Shown: positions 1-11,966, counted from the stretch's first letter. The stretch is 64,000 nucleotides of DNA from Pycnopodia helianthoides (GCA_032158295.1 CM063247.1:16842009-16906008); one strand, 5' to 3'. The notes: generated by a model not told the origin, from the letters alone. Made by a program: numbers and translations.

Positions 1-173
1 TTGATAGAGGGTGCGTGCAGTATTAACTAGGTGAGGGTTCATAATAAACCTTTATGCATTGACATCATCACAACGCCATCTTAGAGGTAAAACGATGATT
101 CAACAATGGAAAACGCAAATATTTATGTACCCGCGGCGCGCAGAATGGGCCAATGGGCAACCTTCTTTTTACC

Positions 174-333
174 CCGAACATCTGACGTCACACTTCGAGA
201 CGCCAGATACCGGTATTGAGCGTTTGGAAGGATCCTGACAAACGCACCTTTGACCTCGCATCCCATTCAGTCGACAACTGGCCCCCGGTAGACTAGTCCC
301 CTGTCCTTATCTGCATAAGGACAGGGGACCAGT
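174..333. repeat. Dispersed repeat R1, copy 1, with hairpin end
   Basis: This stretch shares several blocks with 1722-1861 and 35038-35115, including CGAACATCTGACGTCACACT, GGATCCTGACAAAC and GATAAGGACAGGGGACC-like ends. It ends in a 15-bp perfect inverted repeat (296-310 against 315-329, 4-bp loop). It is a non-coding dispersed family; I do not recognise its class. It contains one TGACGTCA palindrome. Confidence 0.7.
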
Positions 334-1559
334 TTACCTTCTTTTGACCTCTTGCCGAGGGCGCCCTACTCAGATGACGTCATGCATAAGGTCCGTTCCA
401 TGTACAGCCACAGGCCTGCTTTGGTTATGCCGACACAACCCATTTAAGTATCAAACAATGGCCAAGTTTGCAGACGGGCCAGTTGTCGACTATAGGCTAA
501 AATTGCCTGGTACCCAACGCATGCATTTGAGCACGAGTACCAGTTCATATCGTCCGCAAGTCGACAAAATGGTCCTTGTAAGAACTTGGCATTGACAACC
601 ATTTGCTGTTTTAGAGATGGTATATGCCAGTTCATATTGGGTATATTTTATTGTGGCAATCGAAATAAGCAACGGTGGTCTAAAGGGTGTCTTAAAACGC
701 TATTTTCTCGACTTCGATTGTTTTTCTGACGGAAATATCTGTAGGAGTTCTGGTATAAACTTCTTCATCAGTGAATCAGATTGAAACATTTTAAACAAAT
801 TCTTCTAATATTGTTATTTTTCTAATTATATAATATTATATACCACTGGAAATCACGAACTTTGTCTTTCAGCCAACATTCCTCAAAAGCCCCAAAGTGA
901 TTCAGACACTAAACTGAATTGTGAAAGTCACACAGCATGACACCGTCCTACCCTCCTGATCGCACAATACAGAAATAGAGTCCTATACTTGACAATCTCT
1001 GGATTTGTTTAGGTCATCGATCCTCTAAGTTAGGCGAATATTCCAGACTTCAAGAAATGAGACCTGACAATGAACGGTGGCTTATTCTGTACCCAGTACA
1101 GATTGCACGTCGATTGAGTCATCAGGCGCAGAACTTTTGGTGCTGCCTGGAGCCGTCCACAATATAAACCTTCCAATTGTTGGATTTCCGACAGTGAAGG
1201 GAAGTAATTAATTTATTGTTTCTTTTTTAAAAACACACCTTTTGAAGAATGGTGAACAATTATAAAAGAAGGATCTCATCTTTGTACCTAAAGATCGGTG
1301 CAGACATTTTGTTCCATCAGTCCAATCAAGGGGAACCAAACTAAGCACGATGGGGGGGGGGGGGGGTATCATGCCCTTCTTTGGTATAAATTGAGCCCAT
1401 ATCGTCATTTTTTTTTTCGTACACTGATGACTAAGTTTTTCATGGAACGATAACGGTCTGAGCACACTGTGCATGCATACGTTAAAACGTAATGTGTTCT
1501 TCCGAAGGGGGGGGGGGGGCTTCGCAATAGCGTAGTTGTGGGAGTACATTATATTTTAA
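334..1559. other. Gene-free stretch with G homopolymers
   Basis: I see no supported gene here. Short open frames are random in length and composition. Two G runs stand out (1352-1366, 15 G; 1507-1519, 13 G). Confidence 0.6.
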
Positions 1560-1720
1560 AATAATACACCCTCACGGGTACCCATTTACACCTTGGTGAA
1601 GAGAAGCAATTAGTTAAGCAAATAGTTCAGTGTCTCGCTCAAGGACACAGGTACCTTTACCGGGATTCAACCTGACGGCCCGGTGACTCGGCCACCAGAA
1701 CTTGAGTTTGGTACACCCTA
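1560..1720 (-). mobile_element. tRNA-derived SINE fragment, antisense
   Basis: Read on the minus strand, it has a box A-like TGGCCGAGTCACCGGG, a box B-like GGTTGAATCC (1663-1672) and then the TGTCCTTGAGCGAGACACT block that follows box B in the other SINEs of this window, followed by a stretch near AAATGGGTACCCGTGAGGG shared with the SINE at 5525. It is degenerate and shows no sign of being a functional tRNA. Confidence 0.7.
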
Positions 1721-1721
1721 G

Positions 1722-1861
1722 CCCGAACATCTGACGTCACACTTCGAGGCTCGTGACTAACGCCAGAGACCGTCTTTGAGCGTTTGGAGGGATCCTGACA
1801 AACCCACCTTTGACCTCGCATCCCATTGCGGTCTTGCGGATAAGGACAGGGGACCAGTCTA
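1722..1861. repeat. Dispersed repeat R1, copy 2
   Basis: Same family as 174-333: it shares CGAACATCTGACGTCACACT, GGATCCTGACAAAC, CTTTGACCTCGCATCCCATT and GATAAGGACAGGGGACCAGT. The hairpin left arm is diverged here. It abuts the SINE fragment directly. Confidence 0.7.
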
Positions 1862-2128
1862 TCAGTGGCCATCATTTTGATTAATAGACCGGTGTTTGTC
1901 CCAGTCTAGGTACACCCGACCGCTAGGGCAAGACACGTTTAACTTTTGTTTTTAAACACAAGAGGGCGTATGTTAATATGAGTATATTGCAGTGTGCACC
2001 CATCAGTGAGTGTTACAAGTCCGTAGACTTTAATCATGGGGCTTCAATCTCGTATTCTCCCGTTTAAATTAGTGTAATCAACGCGAGATTGAAAGAGCAA
2101 GTAGTCTGGTACCTTTCTGGTATTATGT

Positions 2129-2576
2129 TTAAAACCCTGCGTGACGCCATTGCTCACTTATTGAGTGTCAGTTTTTAATTAAAAAGTCGGACCGTACTCC
2201 GCCAATTAACTTTTGTTTTATCTAAACAATTCCAAGTTCCACAACTACACCTAGTCAAATAGCATGCCAATTGCCTCATTACCATCGGGTGGTTTTTTTT
2301 TTCACTAAAAAAATCCATCATTGACCAGCTTTCCCGGAATTCCCAAAGGAGTTGTCAAAATGTGCCCAAGAGAATTGTGCCCTAGAACGACCAGGACGTG
2401 CTCATTGTGTCACCGCTTCGTGTGTGAGCTTTAGCATTTTGCTTGAATTGATTTTATTTAGTCTAAAGGGTCTATATCTAATGCTTTGGGCGATTCAAAA
2501 GTGATTGGGTTCTCCACAAAAAGAACCGATGGTGCAAGACTGTTAGTTTTTTTATGGTGTCACGCAGGGTCTTTAA
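2129..2576. mobile_element. MITE with TTAA target site, CCCTGCGTGAC ends
   Basis: It begins TTAAAACCCTGCGTGACGCC, and the reverse complement of its right end is TTAAAGACCCTGCGTGACAC. The terminal inverted repeats are therefore about 20 bp with one indel, bounded by TTAA on both sides. At 448 bp with no coding frame it is a non-autonomous DNA transposon. TTAA sites suggest piggyBac-type mobilisation (inference). Confidence 0.75.
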
Positions 2577-3084
2577 AGCAATATACATTAAGTGAACACA
2601 GGCGATTTGACAAAGATGGTGTCAGGATTATAAAGGTCTATATACTCAGCTTTTGGGGATAGCATGCTCGAAGAAACTAAATTGTTGTTTTGTGGGTAGT
2701 AACGTTATTATGTAGGGGTTTTTTGCTCTGTCTTTCTGTTTTTGTCCTGTTATTTTCCTCTCTTTCTTCTCTTCTGTGTGCCTTGAAGGTAAATGTGGAC
2801 TAAGAGAATTCGGAAGTAGTACCGGGTCTGTATGTATCTGTCACAGAGGTACTCAAGGCGCTTGAACAGAGAGAAACATTTTTTTAAGACAGGTTGTTGA
2901 TGTTTTTGATTTTTGTAGCACCTTGTAAAGGTCAACAACAAGTTGCTGCGGCGCACTCGGCAGCCACTGCAAGAATTACTAGGGGCAAACCCATTTCTCA
3001 TAGCAGTAACTATAAGTAGGTTATTTTACGTATTTATTATTATACAACGGATACGGCTTTACTACACAACCGAAGGACGAAGCA
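2577..3084. other. Gene-free stretch
   Basis: AT-rich unique-looking sequence. I see no gene, repeat end or promoter that I can support. Confidence 0.5.
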
Positions 3085-3203
3085 AAAATGGCCAAGTGTC
3101 GTGCTTAAGGACACAAGTGTCAAGACCGTGACTCGAACCCAAACTCTACTGGTCAGAAACACCAGAGCTTTAGTCCAGTGCCGTGACCGCTCTTCCACGA
3201 GAT
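3085..3203 (-). mobile_element. tRNA-derived SINE 5' part, antisense
   Basis: The minus strand carries a box B GGTTCGAGTCA (3129-3139 complement), a box A-like GAGCGGTCACGGCACTGGAC upstream of it, and the ACACTTGTGTCCTTAAGCA block downstream. This is the same tRNA-head arrangement as at 5525, 8104 and 43158. Confidence 0.7.
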
Positions 3204-3406
3204 GATGACCTTTTACGTTTCGGGATTAGACTATAGGAAGTTGACACCGTGTTTAATTATTGCTAAAAATGTATTACTGGTTTGTCATGGTCAATATAAA
3301 GGGTTTAGTAATTAGTGGGTGTTTGTTAAATCTTAATCAACTGTCAACCTCAAACATTGGGCGATTTAGGTCTTAAGAGATACCTGAAAATTCATTGTAG
3401 CATTGG

Positions 3407-3865
3407 TTAAAACCCTGCGATGCCATTAATTGATTTGTCTTTGGACGCCCTACATGACAGCAGCGTGCAGTACGTTGGGAAAACGTGTACACATCCTTAT
3501 CACAATGTTGATTTCATACTTTTTTTCAAAGCTAATAACCCTTTGAATTGTTGTAGAGATAGTTTGGCCCCCAAAAAATTAAACAAATATAAATATATAT
3601 TTTTTGAAAATTATTATGTTTTTACACTGCAAAACCGCGATTTTTGTTGTACGCTACCCTATATCAAAAATAGTGTTTTATAAATGGGGGATACGGAGTT
3701 CATGGGTCATACTGCCTATAGGGTCATAGGTCATGTCAATCGGGCATGTCTGAGGATAGAACTGAAAGGGTTTCATCTTTTGTTGCTAAAAAATGAACAA
3801 TTAATTAAGGAAAATGTATTTTCGGTGTATAGGTTTCAGACCTGTAGGCCATCGGAGGGTTTTAA
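3407..3865 (+). mobile_element. MITE with TTAAAACCCT ends, copy 1
   Basis: The left end TTAAAACCCTGCGATGCC and the reverse complement of the right end, TTAAAACCCTCCGATGGC, form an 18-bp terminal inverted repeat with TTAA at both edges. The interior is repeated in inverted orientation at about 34540-34918, for example CAATGTTGATTTCAT and GGTCATGTCAATCGGGC-like blocks. It is about 459 bp and non-coding. Confidence 0.8.
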
Positions 3866-4437
3866 ATGAGGTGTCATTTGCAGCGCCACACGAACGGAAA
3901 TGCAGATTTAGTTTATTGGTTTAGAAAACTTTGTTTTTGAAAACTGCAACCAGCCTGCTATATCTGTAGACTCTATACCCACCATTTTCTGTGATATGAT
4001 GGAAAGCCTCGCGATTGTACGGTGGGATGATTCTACATTTGTTTTGTTCAGTGAAGAGTTCATCAATTCAAATCGTCCGTACAGTGGTCATTCAAAATCT
4101 GAAAATATAGCATACGAACGCCATTGACACTCCGGCTTCAAAAAAAGCAGGTGTTTGGTTTCGCTGTAAAGGCTTAAGTTAAACGTTGTTGCATTACTAC
4201 AGGCAAACTAAGAAATTGTACATTTTATTGTGATAAAAGTGAAATGTATTTTCGCCAAATCCGTAAAATTTACCTTCAAGGTGACAATCACCAACAAAAT
4301 ACAAACCATGGTATCTAAACCAAGAAAGAAAAAGCTTTGCGTGTGTGAGAGTGTGTGTTTGTAAAATTACAAACAGTAAAATACAAGCATATCATTAAAA
4401 ACAAACATCGCAATAATAAGTAAACGTAATATATTCA
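3866..4437. other. Gene-free stretch
   Basis: AT-rich sequence with no supported gene or repeat boundary. Confidence 0.5.
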
Positions 4438-4824
4438 TTAAAGGCAGCGAACACTATTGGTAATTACTCAAAATAATTATTAGCATAAAACCTTACTTGG
4501 TAACGAGTAATGGGGAGAGGTTGACAGTATAAAACATTGTGAGAAACGGCTCCCTCTGAAGTGACATAGTTTTCGAGAAAGAAGTAATTTTCCACGAATT
4601 TGATTTCGAGACCTCAGAATTAGATTTTGAGGTCTCGAAATCAACCATCTGAAAGCACACAACTTCGTGTGACAAGGGTGTTTTTTTCTGTCATAGTTAT
4701 CTCGCAACTTCGACGACCAATTGAGCTCAAGTTTTTACAGGTTTGTTATTTTATCCATATGTTGAGATACACCAAGTGAGAAGACTGGTCTTTGACAATT
4801 ACCAATAGTGTCCAGTGTCTTTAA
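4438..4824 (+). mobile_element. TTAA MITE with CACTATTGGTAATT ends
   Basis: The left end TTAAAGGCAGCGAACACTAT and the reverse complement of the right end, TTAAAGACACTGGACACTAT, match at 16 of 20 bases, and the match continues through TGGTAATT. It is 387 bp. Its interior carries a GAGGTCTCGAAATC inverted pair and a GACCAATTGAGCTCAA...ACAGGTTTGTT core also seen in the MITEs at 12678, 27650 and (diverged) 43271. I associate this family with sea-star genomes from memory. Confidence 0.85.
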
Positions 4825-5524
4825 CAAACCACCATTAAGACATTAAACCAATCAAAAATAATTTAAAAACAAAACAGGTGACAGTTAATTCTGAATGTTT
4901 CTTGAATTGGACTCAAAAACAATTTCCACAAAGATGGCAGTATTTTAGTTGGACGTTTTCAGGGTGGTTAGTACTGTAACAGTCTCGTCACCGAGCTATG
5001 CTTTCAAAAATAATTATTCTTTGTTCAACCCCATACTAAAAATAATTATGTAAGGTCCTATAGCTTATCTTGTTGAACTGTGCGCTATGTCTGTCAATGC
5101 AGCTCATGTGATTTGGTAATATCCGACACCTTCACCTTCACTGCAGGAACGGCAGGGGGGATCACAGAAACACTGACGTCATTCTCAAAGAAACTATGTG
5201 GACAGTGCGTTCATGAGGGATGCAGCTGCCAGTCAACGCTTAGGGCGTGGTTTATTGTTGAAAAATGAAAATAATGTGTCACACGTTGACATGGCTACTC
5301 CGACATGTTCAACACGAATTTTGAGGGGATATATAGTGCCGAAAGACACCATTTTGCAAAACCGCAAGTTCCGGTATAAGACATTTTAGTAATTATTTCC
5401 TGCCTTGTCGAAGCATTCTTCACGACATCTTCTGAAGCTATAATACAACCTCAATAAATTGCCCTTTTCCTCTGTGTGTTAAAAAGGCATTGATAGCACC
5501 TAATTGGAATTTACATTGTGTACG
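4825..5524. other. Gene-free stretch
   Basis: No supported gene. It contains one TGACGTCA palindrome (5174-5181). The short frames near 5080-5389 lack splice sites or recognisable motifs. Confidence 0.5.
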
Positions 5525-5772
5525 CTTGTAGCGTGTAATGGCCGGGCGGTTTAGTGCATCGGACTCGATTTCTGGTTGCCGGGTCGTCGGGGTGTGGGTT
5601 CGAGTCCCGGTTATGACACTCGTGTTCTTGAGCAAGACACTTAACTGTAATTGGTAAATGGGTACCTGTGAGGGCAGGGATGGTTCTTGTGATTGATATA
5701 GCTTGGTGCGCTACATTATTTGGCAGCACAGGCTGTACTCCCGATGGAGCCGAGATGGTTTAAAGCACTTAT
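5525..5772 (+). mobile_element. tRNA-derived SINE
   Basis: The tRNA-like head has box A TGGCCGGGCGGT (from 5539) and a perfect box B GGTTCGAGTCC (5597-5607), as expected of an internal RNA polymerase III promoter. It continues into GTGTTCTTGAGCAAGACACT and a body ending GATGGTTTAAAGCACTT. It is not a tRNA gene, since the acceptor stem does not close and the body runs on for about 150 bp. It is the best-preserved SINE in the window. Confidence 0.8.
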
Positions 5773-7103
5773 AATATTAGTAATAACTGCAACCAGTTTT
5801 GTTTATATACATTTTCGATGTGCAAGGATTAGGGTTAGGATAAGGATTAGGGTTATGGATGTCATTTTTCCCTCTATGGTTTAGCTATCAGGTTTCAGAT
5901 TATTGGTAATTTCCACAGATGCAGGAAGATATAACTAAGCTGGAAAGGTAATTTGTGAATACTTTTATATCTATCGTGATTATTAAGACAAATTAAAATA
6001 GCACAAGTGATGTTTATTAGAAAACGACTCACGGTTCAAGATTTGTGATACATCTAAAGTACATTATCCAATACATCAGTAGAACTATTACAAAAAAATA
6101 AAAACAAAAAAAGAGTAAGTAAATAAACAAATAAACAATAAATAATAATTGTTGATGTTTTTGCGTCATAAGTCAATTGATGGGTTGTCATCTAACATTC
6201 CTTACCCATCAGCTATAATCGCCTCTGACAATGCACAATTAAATCCATTTGTAAACCATATTCCACCAAAAGTCCCTACAAACTGTAGCTGGCTACGTTC
6301 ATTCCATATCATAAAAAGTGTGCGATGTTTGCCTCCAAGTTTATGTATGCATTCATTTCTTTCATTACATGAGATAACCTCACTGCTGGAGTTCTATGAG
6401 ATATTTGTAATGGTACTTATAGTAATAATAATATATGGGTTTATAAAGCGCACATTCTAAAATACATTACTCATGGCGCTACAGCACTCAATGAAAATAG
6501 ATACAATGATTGAACATTGTGATAACTCAGAAGAAACTAGACACAGTATGCTTGTGTAAAGAGCAGTGTCTTTTCTGTTTTGAAAGTTTGCAGAGAAACA
6601 ATGTTCCGGATAGAGTCAGGTAGTTTATTCCAGAGAACAGGTCCAATGTGTGTGAAAAGGGCCCGGTCACCATAGCGTACTATCCTGGACTTTAGAACAA
6701 CTAGGACTAGTTATGAGTTTTATTATTCAATTTATTAATGAATTAACTTAACTATAATATATTAATATGCAGTACTTGCATGTGTGTGGTGTGTTGTCAT
6801 TTCAACCTTTTGAGAATGACTTTGCTAGGGTCGAAAGGTCATTTTTGTAACTAATTATCATTTCCTTTATATAGCTCAAATTAATCTTGGTTTGCCAGCA
6901 GTTTGCAATAAAACCTACTATAAGCTCTCGGCTAATGATAGGTGGTCCTCTGTTTATCACGAGCCTGTGAGTGTGACGTCACATGTTCAGTGTGACCTCA
7001 GTGTGAGCACTATTGGGCTTGTGACGTCACAAATGATTTCCTAAAATGCCGAGTTCTTAGGCAATGTTTTACCATTGATCCTTTTTGCCAAACTAAGCAG
7101 AGT
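5773..7103. other. Gene-free stretch with repeat fragments
   Basis: A 103-codon open frame at 6149-6460 has no motif or splice context. 6430-6700 looks like a degraded dispersed repeat (TTTATAAAGCGCAC and ATGGCGCTACAGCAC blocks). Two TGACGTCA palindromes lie 48 bp apart at 6974 and 7022. Confidence 0.45.
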
Positions 7104-7140
7104 ACCAGTTACATTAATTTGGTACAAATGTAACTGGTGA
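7104..7140. repeat. Short inverted repeat
   Basis: Arms ACCAGTTACAT and ATGTAACTGGT are perfect complements around a 13-14 bp loop. Confidence 0.6.
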
Positions 7141-7176
7141 AATGTAAAATGGTATTGTATATGTTACCTTATCCGG

Positions 7177-7243
7177 GTAAGTATCATGTTGTTGTGCTTA
7201 GTCTACTTTTTATGCTCATAAGCAGCTCTAAGAAATTGGGCCA
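7177..7243 (+). repeat. Dispersed repeat R2, copy 1
   Basis: Similar to 60492-60555 in hbn intron 2. Shared blocks include GTGCTTAG or ATGCTTAG, AAGCAGCTCTA and GAAATTGG. Class unknown. Confidence 0.55.
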
Positions 7244-8103
7244 GGGGCGTTTAGTTATTAAAAATCCAGAGCTTGAACTTTTTATTCAAGAGATACCGCA
7301 AGTTAACATTCTCTAGCCGGAAGAAGATGGCTTCGTGGTTCTGCTGTACCATGTTTTTAGGAAATACTGTGTTAGAGTGGCTAGTCACCACGAAGTCTTA
7401 TATGGATAAAAGTGCTGAGTTGACGAGGTGGCACAATTCAGACAGAACGAGGCTGTGTCTAGTCTCAGATTAGACGCAAGACGGTTAAACGCCCTCAGTA
7501 CGTCAAGTTCGGGTTGAACAACGAAAAGAAAACCAGTACATAGAAATGGAGCCTCTGATCAAGGGCGGAGACACTATACTTCTCACTAGTACCATATTCA
7601 AAATAGTGATGAGAGAGTTGTTCCGCAATAGCTAAGGTTACTGCACACCCAGGTTTTGGTTCATGGATCACTTTGCTTAGACAGAGACGCAGCAAATGGG
7701 AACAATCGCATTCCCGACGGTGTTTGATCTAGTTCATGGTCTACATGACGTCAAAGAGGGGAAGTTCGTCACGATACGGTAAACGCCCTCCACGTCTGGT
7801 CACAATGGTGAGAGATGGAGAAGACAGCTATTTGGCATTCCAAAAATCGTTGCTAAGTAATCCTTGCTAAACTATGTTGGCTTATATCTACATGCTAGTT
7901 TTGTTACTATTATAATTAATTTCTGGTAATCAAACCAAGGATGCCTCATAAGTGAACCTAATCACTACAGCTCGCAAGCCTGTGGAAACACATGTAAACA
8001 CGGGTAGCTGCTATGTGAACACCGGGGTTTACCCCCTGCTCTTCCACTTTTCTCGGTTCTTTTCCCGTGAACCTAGTACACGAAACCTACCTGCTTAATG
8101 TCA
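7244..8103. other. Gene-free stretch
   Basis: No supported gene. Open frames of about 66 codons are at chance level. Confidence 0.5.
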
Positions 8104-8220
8104 CTCCCGAAGGGGTAAAGCAATTATGGTAAAGTATCTTGCTCAATGACACAGGTGCAACGACCGGGACTCGAACCCACATGCTCTTCATTCACCACAC
8201 AACACGCTACCCGTATCATT
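8104..8220 (-). mobile_element. tRNA-derived SINE fragment, antisense
   Basis: The complement has box B GGTTCGAGTCC (8167-8177) followed by a degraded form of the TGTCATTGAGCAAGATACT block and GGTAAAGCAATTATGG-like sequence. Only the 5' part is retained. Confidence 0.65.
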
Positions 8221-8683
8221 TCTTATCACCCTGATTGGTTCCCTAGACATACAGGAAGTTCACAGGGGTCATATAACGGTGTAATTAATCTAACTTCCTT
8301 GTTGTTTTGGTTTTTGTGGTCATATTTCTGGGTGACATTGCTTATGTTCATGTCCATATTCTGTACAAGAATGTATTGCGTTTACGAAACTTACGATGGT
8401 TCCCAAGTGCACAAGAAAACTTCTGTACGGTGACTTCACGGAAATTTACGGGAAAATACCTTATTTGATTTTAAATGCAAACAGGTGGAATGTCTTTGAA
8501 CGATGTAAGGGAAAATACGTTTCCGGACCAATTGATGGTCACTGATTGGTGAATAAGTGGTTGCGTATGGGCCTTTAAAAGCCAATTGCAAGTTGAAACA
8601 CGTGCGGGTTCTCTAATCTATAGATGACTGACAAATCATTCTGGGTACACATCGTGCAAGACTATAGCCAACTGCTCCAGTCT

Positions 8684-9115
8684 GACCAACTGCCCACTCA
8701 TAACCACTTTGGGCAACTGCTCATTTATGATCAGCTGTCCACTAATGACCAACTCTCCTCCCACGACGACCAACCGTCCACTGTAGCAAACTGCCCACTC
8801 ATGACAAACTGCCCACTCATGGACAACTGCCCACTCATGACAAACTGCTCACTCAAGGCAAACTGCCCACACATGACCAACTGCCCACATAAGACCAACT
8901 GCCCACACATGACCAACTGCCCACACATGACCAACTGCCCACACAAGACCAACTGCCCACACATGGCCAACTGCCCAAACAAGACCAACTGCCCACTCAT
9001 GGCCAACTGCCCACTTGTGACCAATTGTCCACTCTCGCCAACTGTCAATTCAAGACCAACTGTCCCCCCTGGCCGACTGCCCACACTCACAGCTCATGGA
9101 AACTGTACATGTACC
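8684..9115. repeat. 18-bp minisatellite (AACTGCCCACACATGACC)n
   Basis: About 23 units of an 18-bp motif; the central units are nearly identical and the edges diverge. Because 18 is a multiple of 3, frames stay open on both strands (hexapeptide NCPHMT on +). The openness is a product of the period and does not support a protein: there are no splice sites, signal peptide or non-repetitive domain. Confidence 0.85.
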
Positions 9116-9727
9116 AATTGCTGACCATCTTATCGCTCTCTGTCACTCCTTGTCTTGAGTCAGGATGCCCATTTATGATTCAAGGATAGTCGTTGTAGCT
9201 CATTCACAGAAGGCGCACACCTATATAGTTTGTTGAACTTTTACATTTCACGGTTGACACTGTAAAGTCACGCGCGTTTTCGAGCCTAGGGACCCGTTTA
9301 AATGAGCTGTTTTGTAATTCGATAATTGGGTCCCAAAATTCTCAATGTGTAAACCCATGCGAGGCTGGCACGGTCCTTTGATTATCATTGGCTATTTGGC
9401 GGTTGTTGTTAGCAACCTCAAGTTGAACGGCTGAATCACAGCTCCCCATTGGAAATCGGACATGCGCAAACGTCCCACGTGCAAATCCGAACGTTAGACG
9501 TCATGCAATAAGTCCCGCTGGGAAAAACCCGGAACCAACTCATCCAGAGGGCGTTTTCGAAACTACGTCTTAGGCTGCGGCTACGGCTTGGCTACTGTCC
9601 GCCTGTTTGTGGTGTGCCGCACCAAACGTGTGCTTTTTTAAAAATTAGTGACAGAGTCCAAAGCCGGAGCCCGTCTATTTGAACCCCTGCACCGAAAGCG
9701 TACATGTTCAATATGAAAGACGGAGCC
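9116..9727. other. Gene-free stretch
   Basis: No supported gene. A CTGCGGCTACGGCTTGGCTA block near 9573 resembles the arms of the foldback elements at 31882 and 33061. Confidence 0.45.
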
Positions 9728-9792
9728 TATAAAACCGGAGCCAAAGCCGAAGCCGGAACCAAAGCCGGAGCCTGAACCGCAGCCGCAGTTTA
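9728..9792. repeat. GGAGCC/AAAGCC hexamer array
   Basis: Imperfect 6-bp tandem units of the type AAAGCC, GGAGCC and GAAGCC over about 65 bp. Confidence 0.7.
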
Positions 9793-11219
9793 AAAAGGAG
9801 GGCCTTAATATAAATCTGATGTTAGAGACGCAATGTTGTGTTTTGTCCTTAGTAACCAAAGGCCATCTTGCAATCACACCATGCAAGCCAAATCCAGGTC
9901 TTCAGCCCTTGTTTCCGGCATTAAGTCAGGTTGTCCCCGTTCAACCCATCAACTCTCAGGAAAAAAAGAGACTATATTTTTAGACGTTGACCTGTCCAGT
10001 CGAATGACTCAATAAAGTTGCATCCGTAATGAGTGGGTGAATATCCGGGAAGAATATTTTGTTGTATAAAATATGAATTTAACAATATACTAATAATAAA
10101 TGAATAAATAAGATTAAAATATTTTGAGAGGTTAACTACTAAAAGCACACCAAAAGCAACAATGATATTCATTCATTATTCTTTCTTTCTTCCTTTTTTG
10201 CACCACGACGTTTTTTAGTTTTTTTCTTATTATTCTTATTCTTTCTTTCTTTGTTTTATATAAAAACTAATGCTCTGGCTACTGGTTACTGGCTACTGGC
10301 TACTGGCTACTGACTTCAAATCGACAGACATTTTAAGCCGTGCCTTCTGTATCAAAGTTTGTTATTTGGGCATAAACCAGTGTCAATGTTTTACTTATTT
10401 TTTTTAATCGGTGTTTCGTCTTTATTGTTGTGGAAAAGAAGCAAGAATGGAGCGTTTTAATTTGGGGCTGTTTAAGGGCCCCGCACCATTATGGCCTCAG
10501 ACTGACCCCTGACCCCTATCAACTGTAATGTATGCAAGAGGTCGTACGCACAACTGACTCATATTGTGTCATTATAATTTTGACAGGTGATACGAGTTTA
10601 TGACAAATCATTTCCAAGGTGGCGTTTTGTGGATTCCAGAAGAGATCGCTTAATCCAGAAGCGGGGGTTGGAAATCCAAGAGGCCAAGCGGAAGTTCGAT
10701 TTCGCACTTCGTCACCGATGCAGAAACCTTGTAGGTGATAATCACTCATCAACAACGAGATCCAACATTATGACACGAGATTTCAATTAATCGAAAGCCG
10801 GAACCGTCTGTTATAATTTCCCGCATTGACAAGGGCAGTCAAGTCCTAATTTTGGTAAAGATTTGTTCTTCATTTCCGGGGTGCTACTATAATGCAACAT
10901 TACCAGCAGTTCTTTGTCTATAGAGACAAAGAGGTTGGGAAGTTACCGGAGATAAAATATCGGATGAGCTGACTGATTGTAAATGCCATCCTCTAGAGAA
11001 TTATATCGGTCTAAAATGTATTTGTTTCAATTCAAATTCAATGAAACATTTCTTTCCGTACTCACAATAACGTATAAGACAGAATCATTGGGACAAATTT
11101 GTAGTAGTGCAATACAAAGGAAAAACTTGACCAATGGTAATGATACTGAACAAAATGTAACAGTATAAGCTGTGAGTGAGGAGGCTGTACAAATAAGCAG
11201 AGGCTTGTGAGGAACGGCC
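9793..11219. other. Gene-free stretch
   Basis: It holds a short TACTGGCTAC tandem array (about 10270-10312). No coding region can be supported; frames of 60-80 codons lack motifs. Confidence 0.5.
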
Positions 11220-11239
11220 CTAGACATAATACAAAACAA

Positions 11240-11262
11240 TAAGCAAAGACAACAACAACAAC

Positions 11263-11347
<85 letters not shown>

Positions 11348-11755
11348 TCAAGAAGAAGAAGAAGAAGAAGAAAAAGAAGAAGAAGAAGAAGAAGAAGAAG
11401 AAAACAACAACAACAACAACAGCAACAACAACAACAAAAACCACAGCCACAACCACAACCACAGCAACAGCAACAGCAACAACAACAGCAACAGCAACAG
11501 CAAAATCAACATCAGCAGCAACAGAAACAGAAACAACAACAGCAGCTGCAGCAGCAACAACAGCACCATTAACAGCAACAGCAGCAGCAGCAGCAACAGC
11601 ACCATTAACAGCAACAGCAGCAGCAGCAGCAGCAACAGCACCATTAACAGCAACAGCAGCAGCAGCAGCAACAGCACCATTGACAGCAGCAGCAGCAGCA
11701 GCAACAGCACCATTAACAACAACAACAACAACAACAACAACGACGACGACGACGA
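11240..11755. repeat. Compound trinucleotide array with a higher-order unit
   Basis: Successive tracts of CAA, GAA/AAG, CAA/CAG, then a higher-order unit of about 36-39 bp (CACCATTAACAGCAACAG plus a variable CAG run) repeated about five times, then CAA and GAC. Apparent homopolymer-rich frames on both strands are by-products of the array. Confidence 0.9.
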
Positions 11756-11966
11756 CGGACAGGAGAGAATGCAAAAACATTAAAATACCCTTAATGTCGA
11801 GGAAATGGCAATCAGGGACACTACAAATCACAGTTACTTATTGCGATTGCCGTCATCGAAATAACTCGATATGAAACATCACAAGCTAACTGTACGACGT
11901 CACAAAATAATCATTTCGAATTCTAACTTGTACACTATGTTTGTCAAGGTATGGCAGACACATTAG

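Noticed and set aside
5525..5610. Possible tRNA gene
   Set aside because: Boxes A and B are good but the acceptor stem does not close and the sequence continues as a SINE.
5825..5860. TTAGGG-like units suggesting a telomere
   Set aside because: Only two or three imperfect units; too short for an interstitial telomere.
8624..9124. 166-codon frame with NCPHMT repeats
   Set aside because: Product of an 18-bp minisatellite; the opposite strand is also open.
11220..11831. 203-codon Val/Ala/Leu-rich minus-strand frame
   Set aside because: Translation of trinucleotide microsatellites only.
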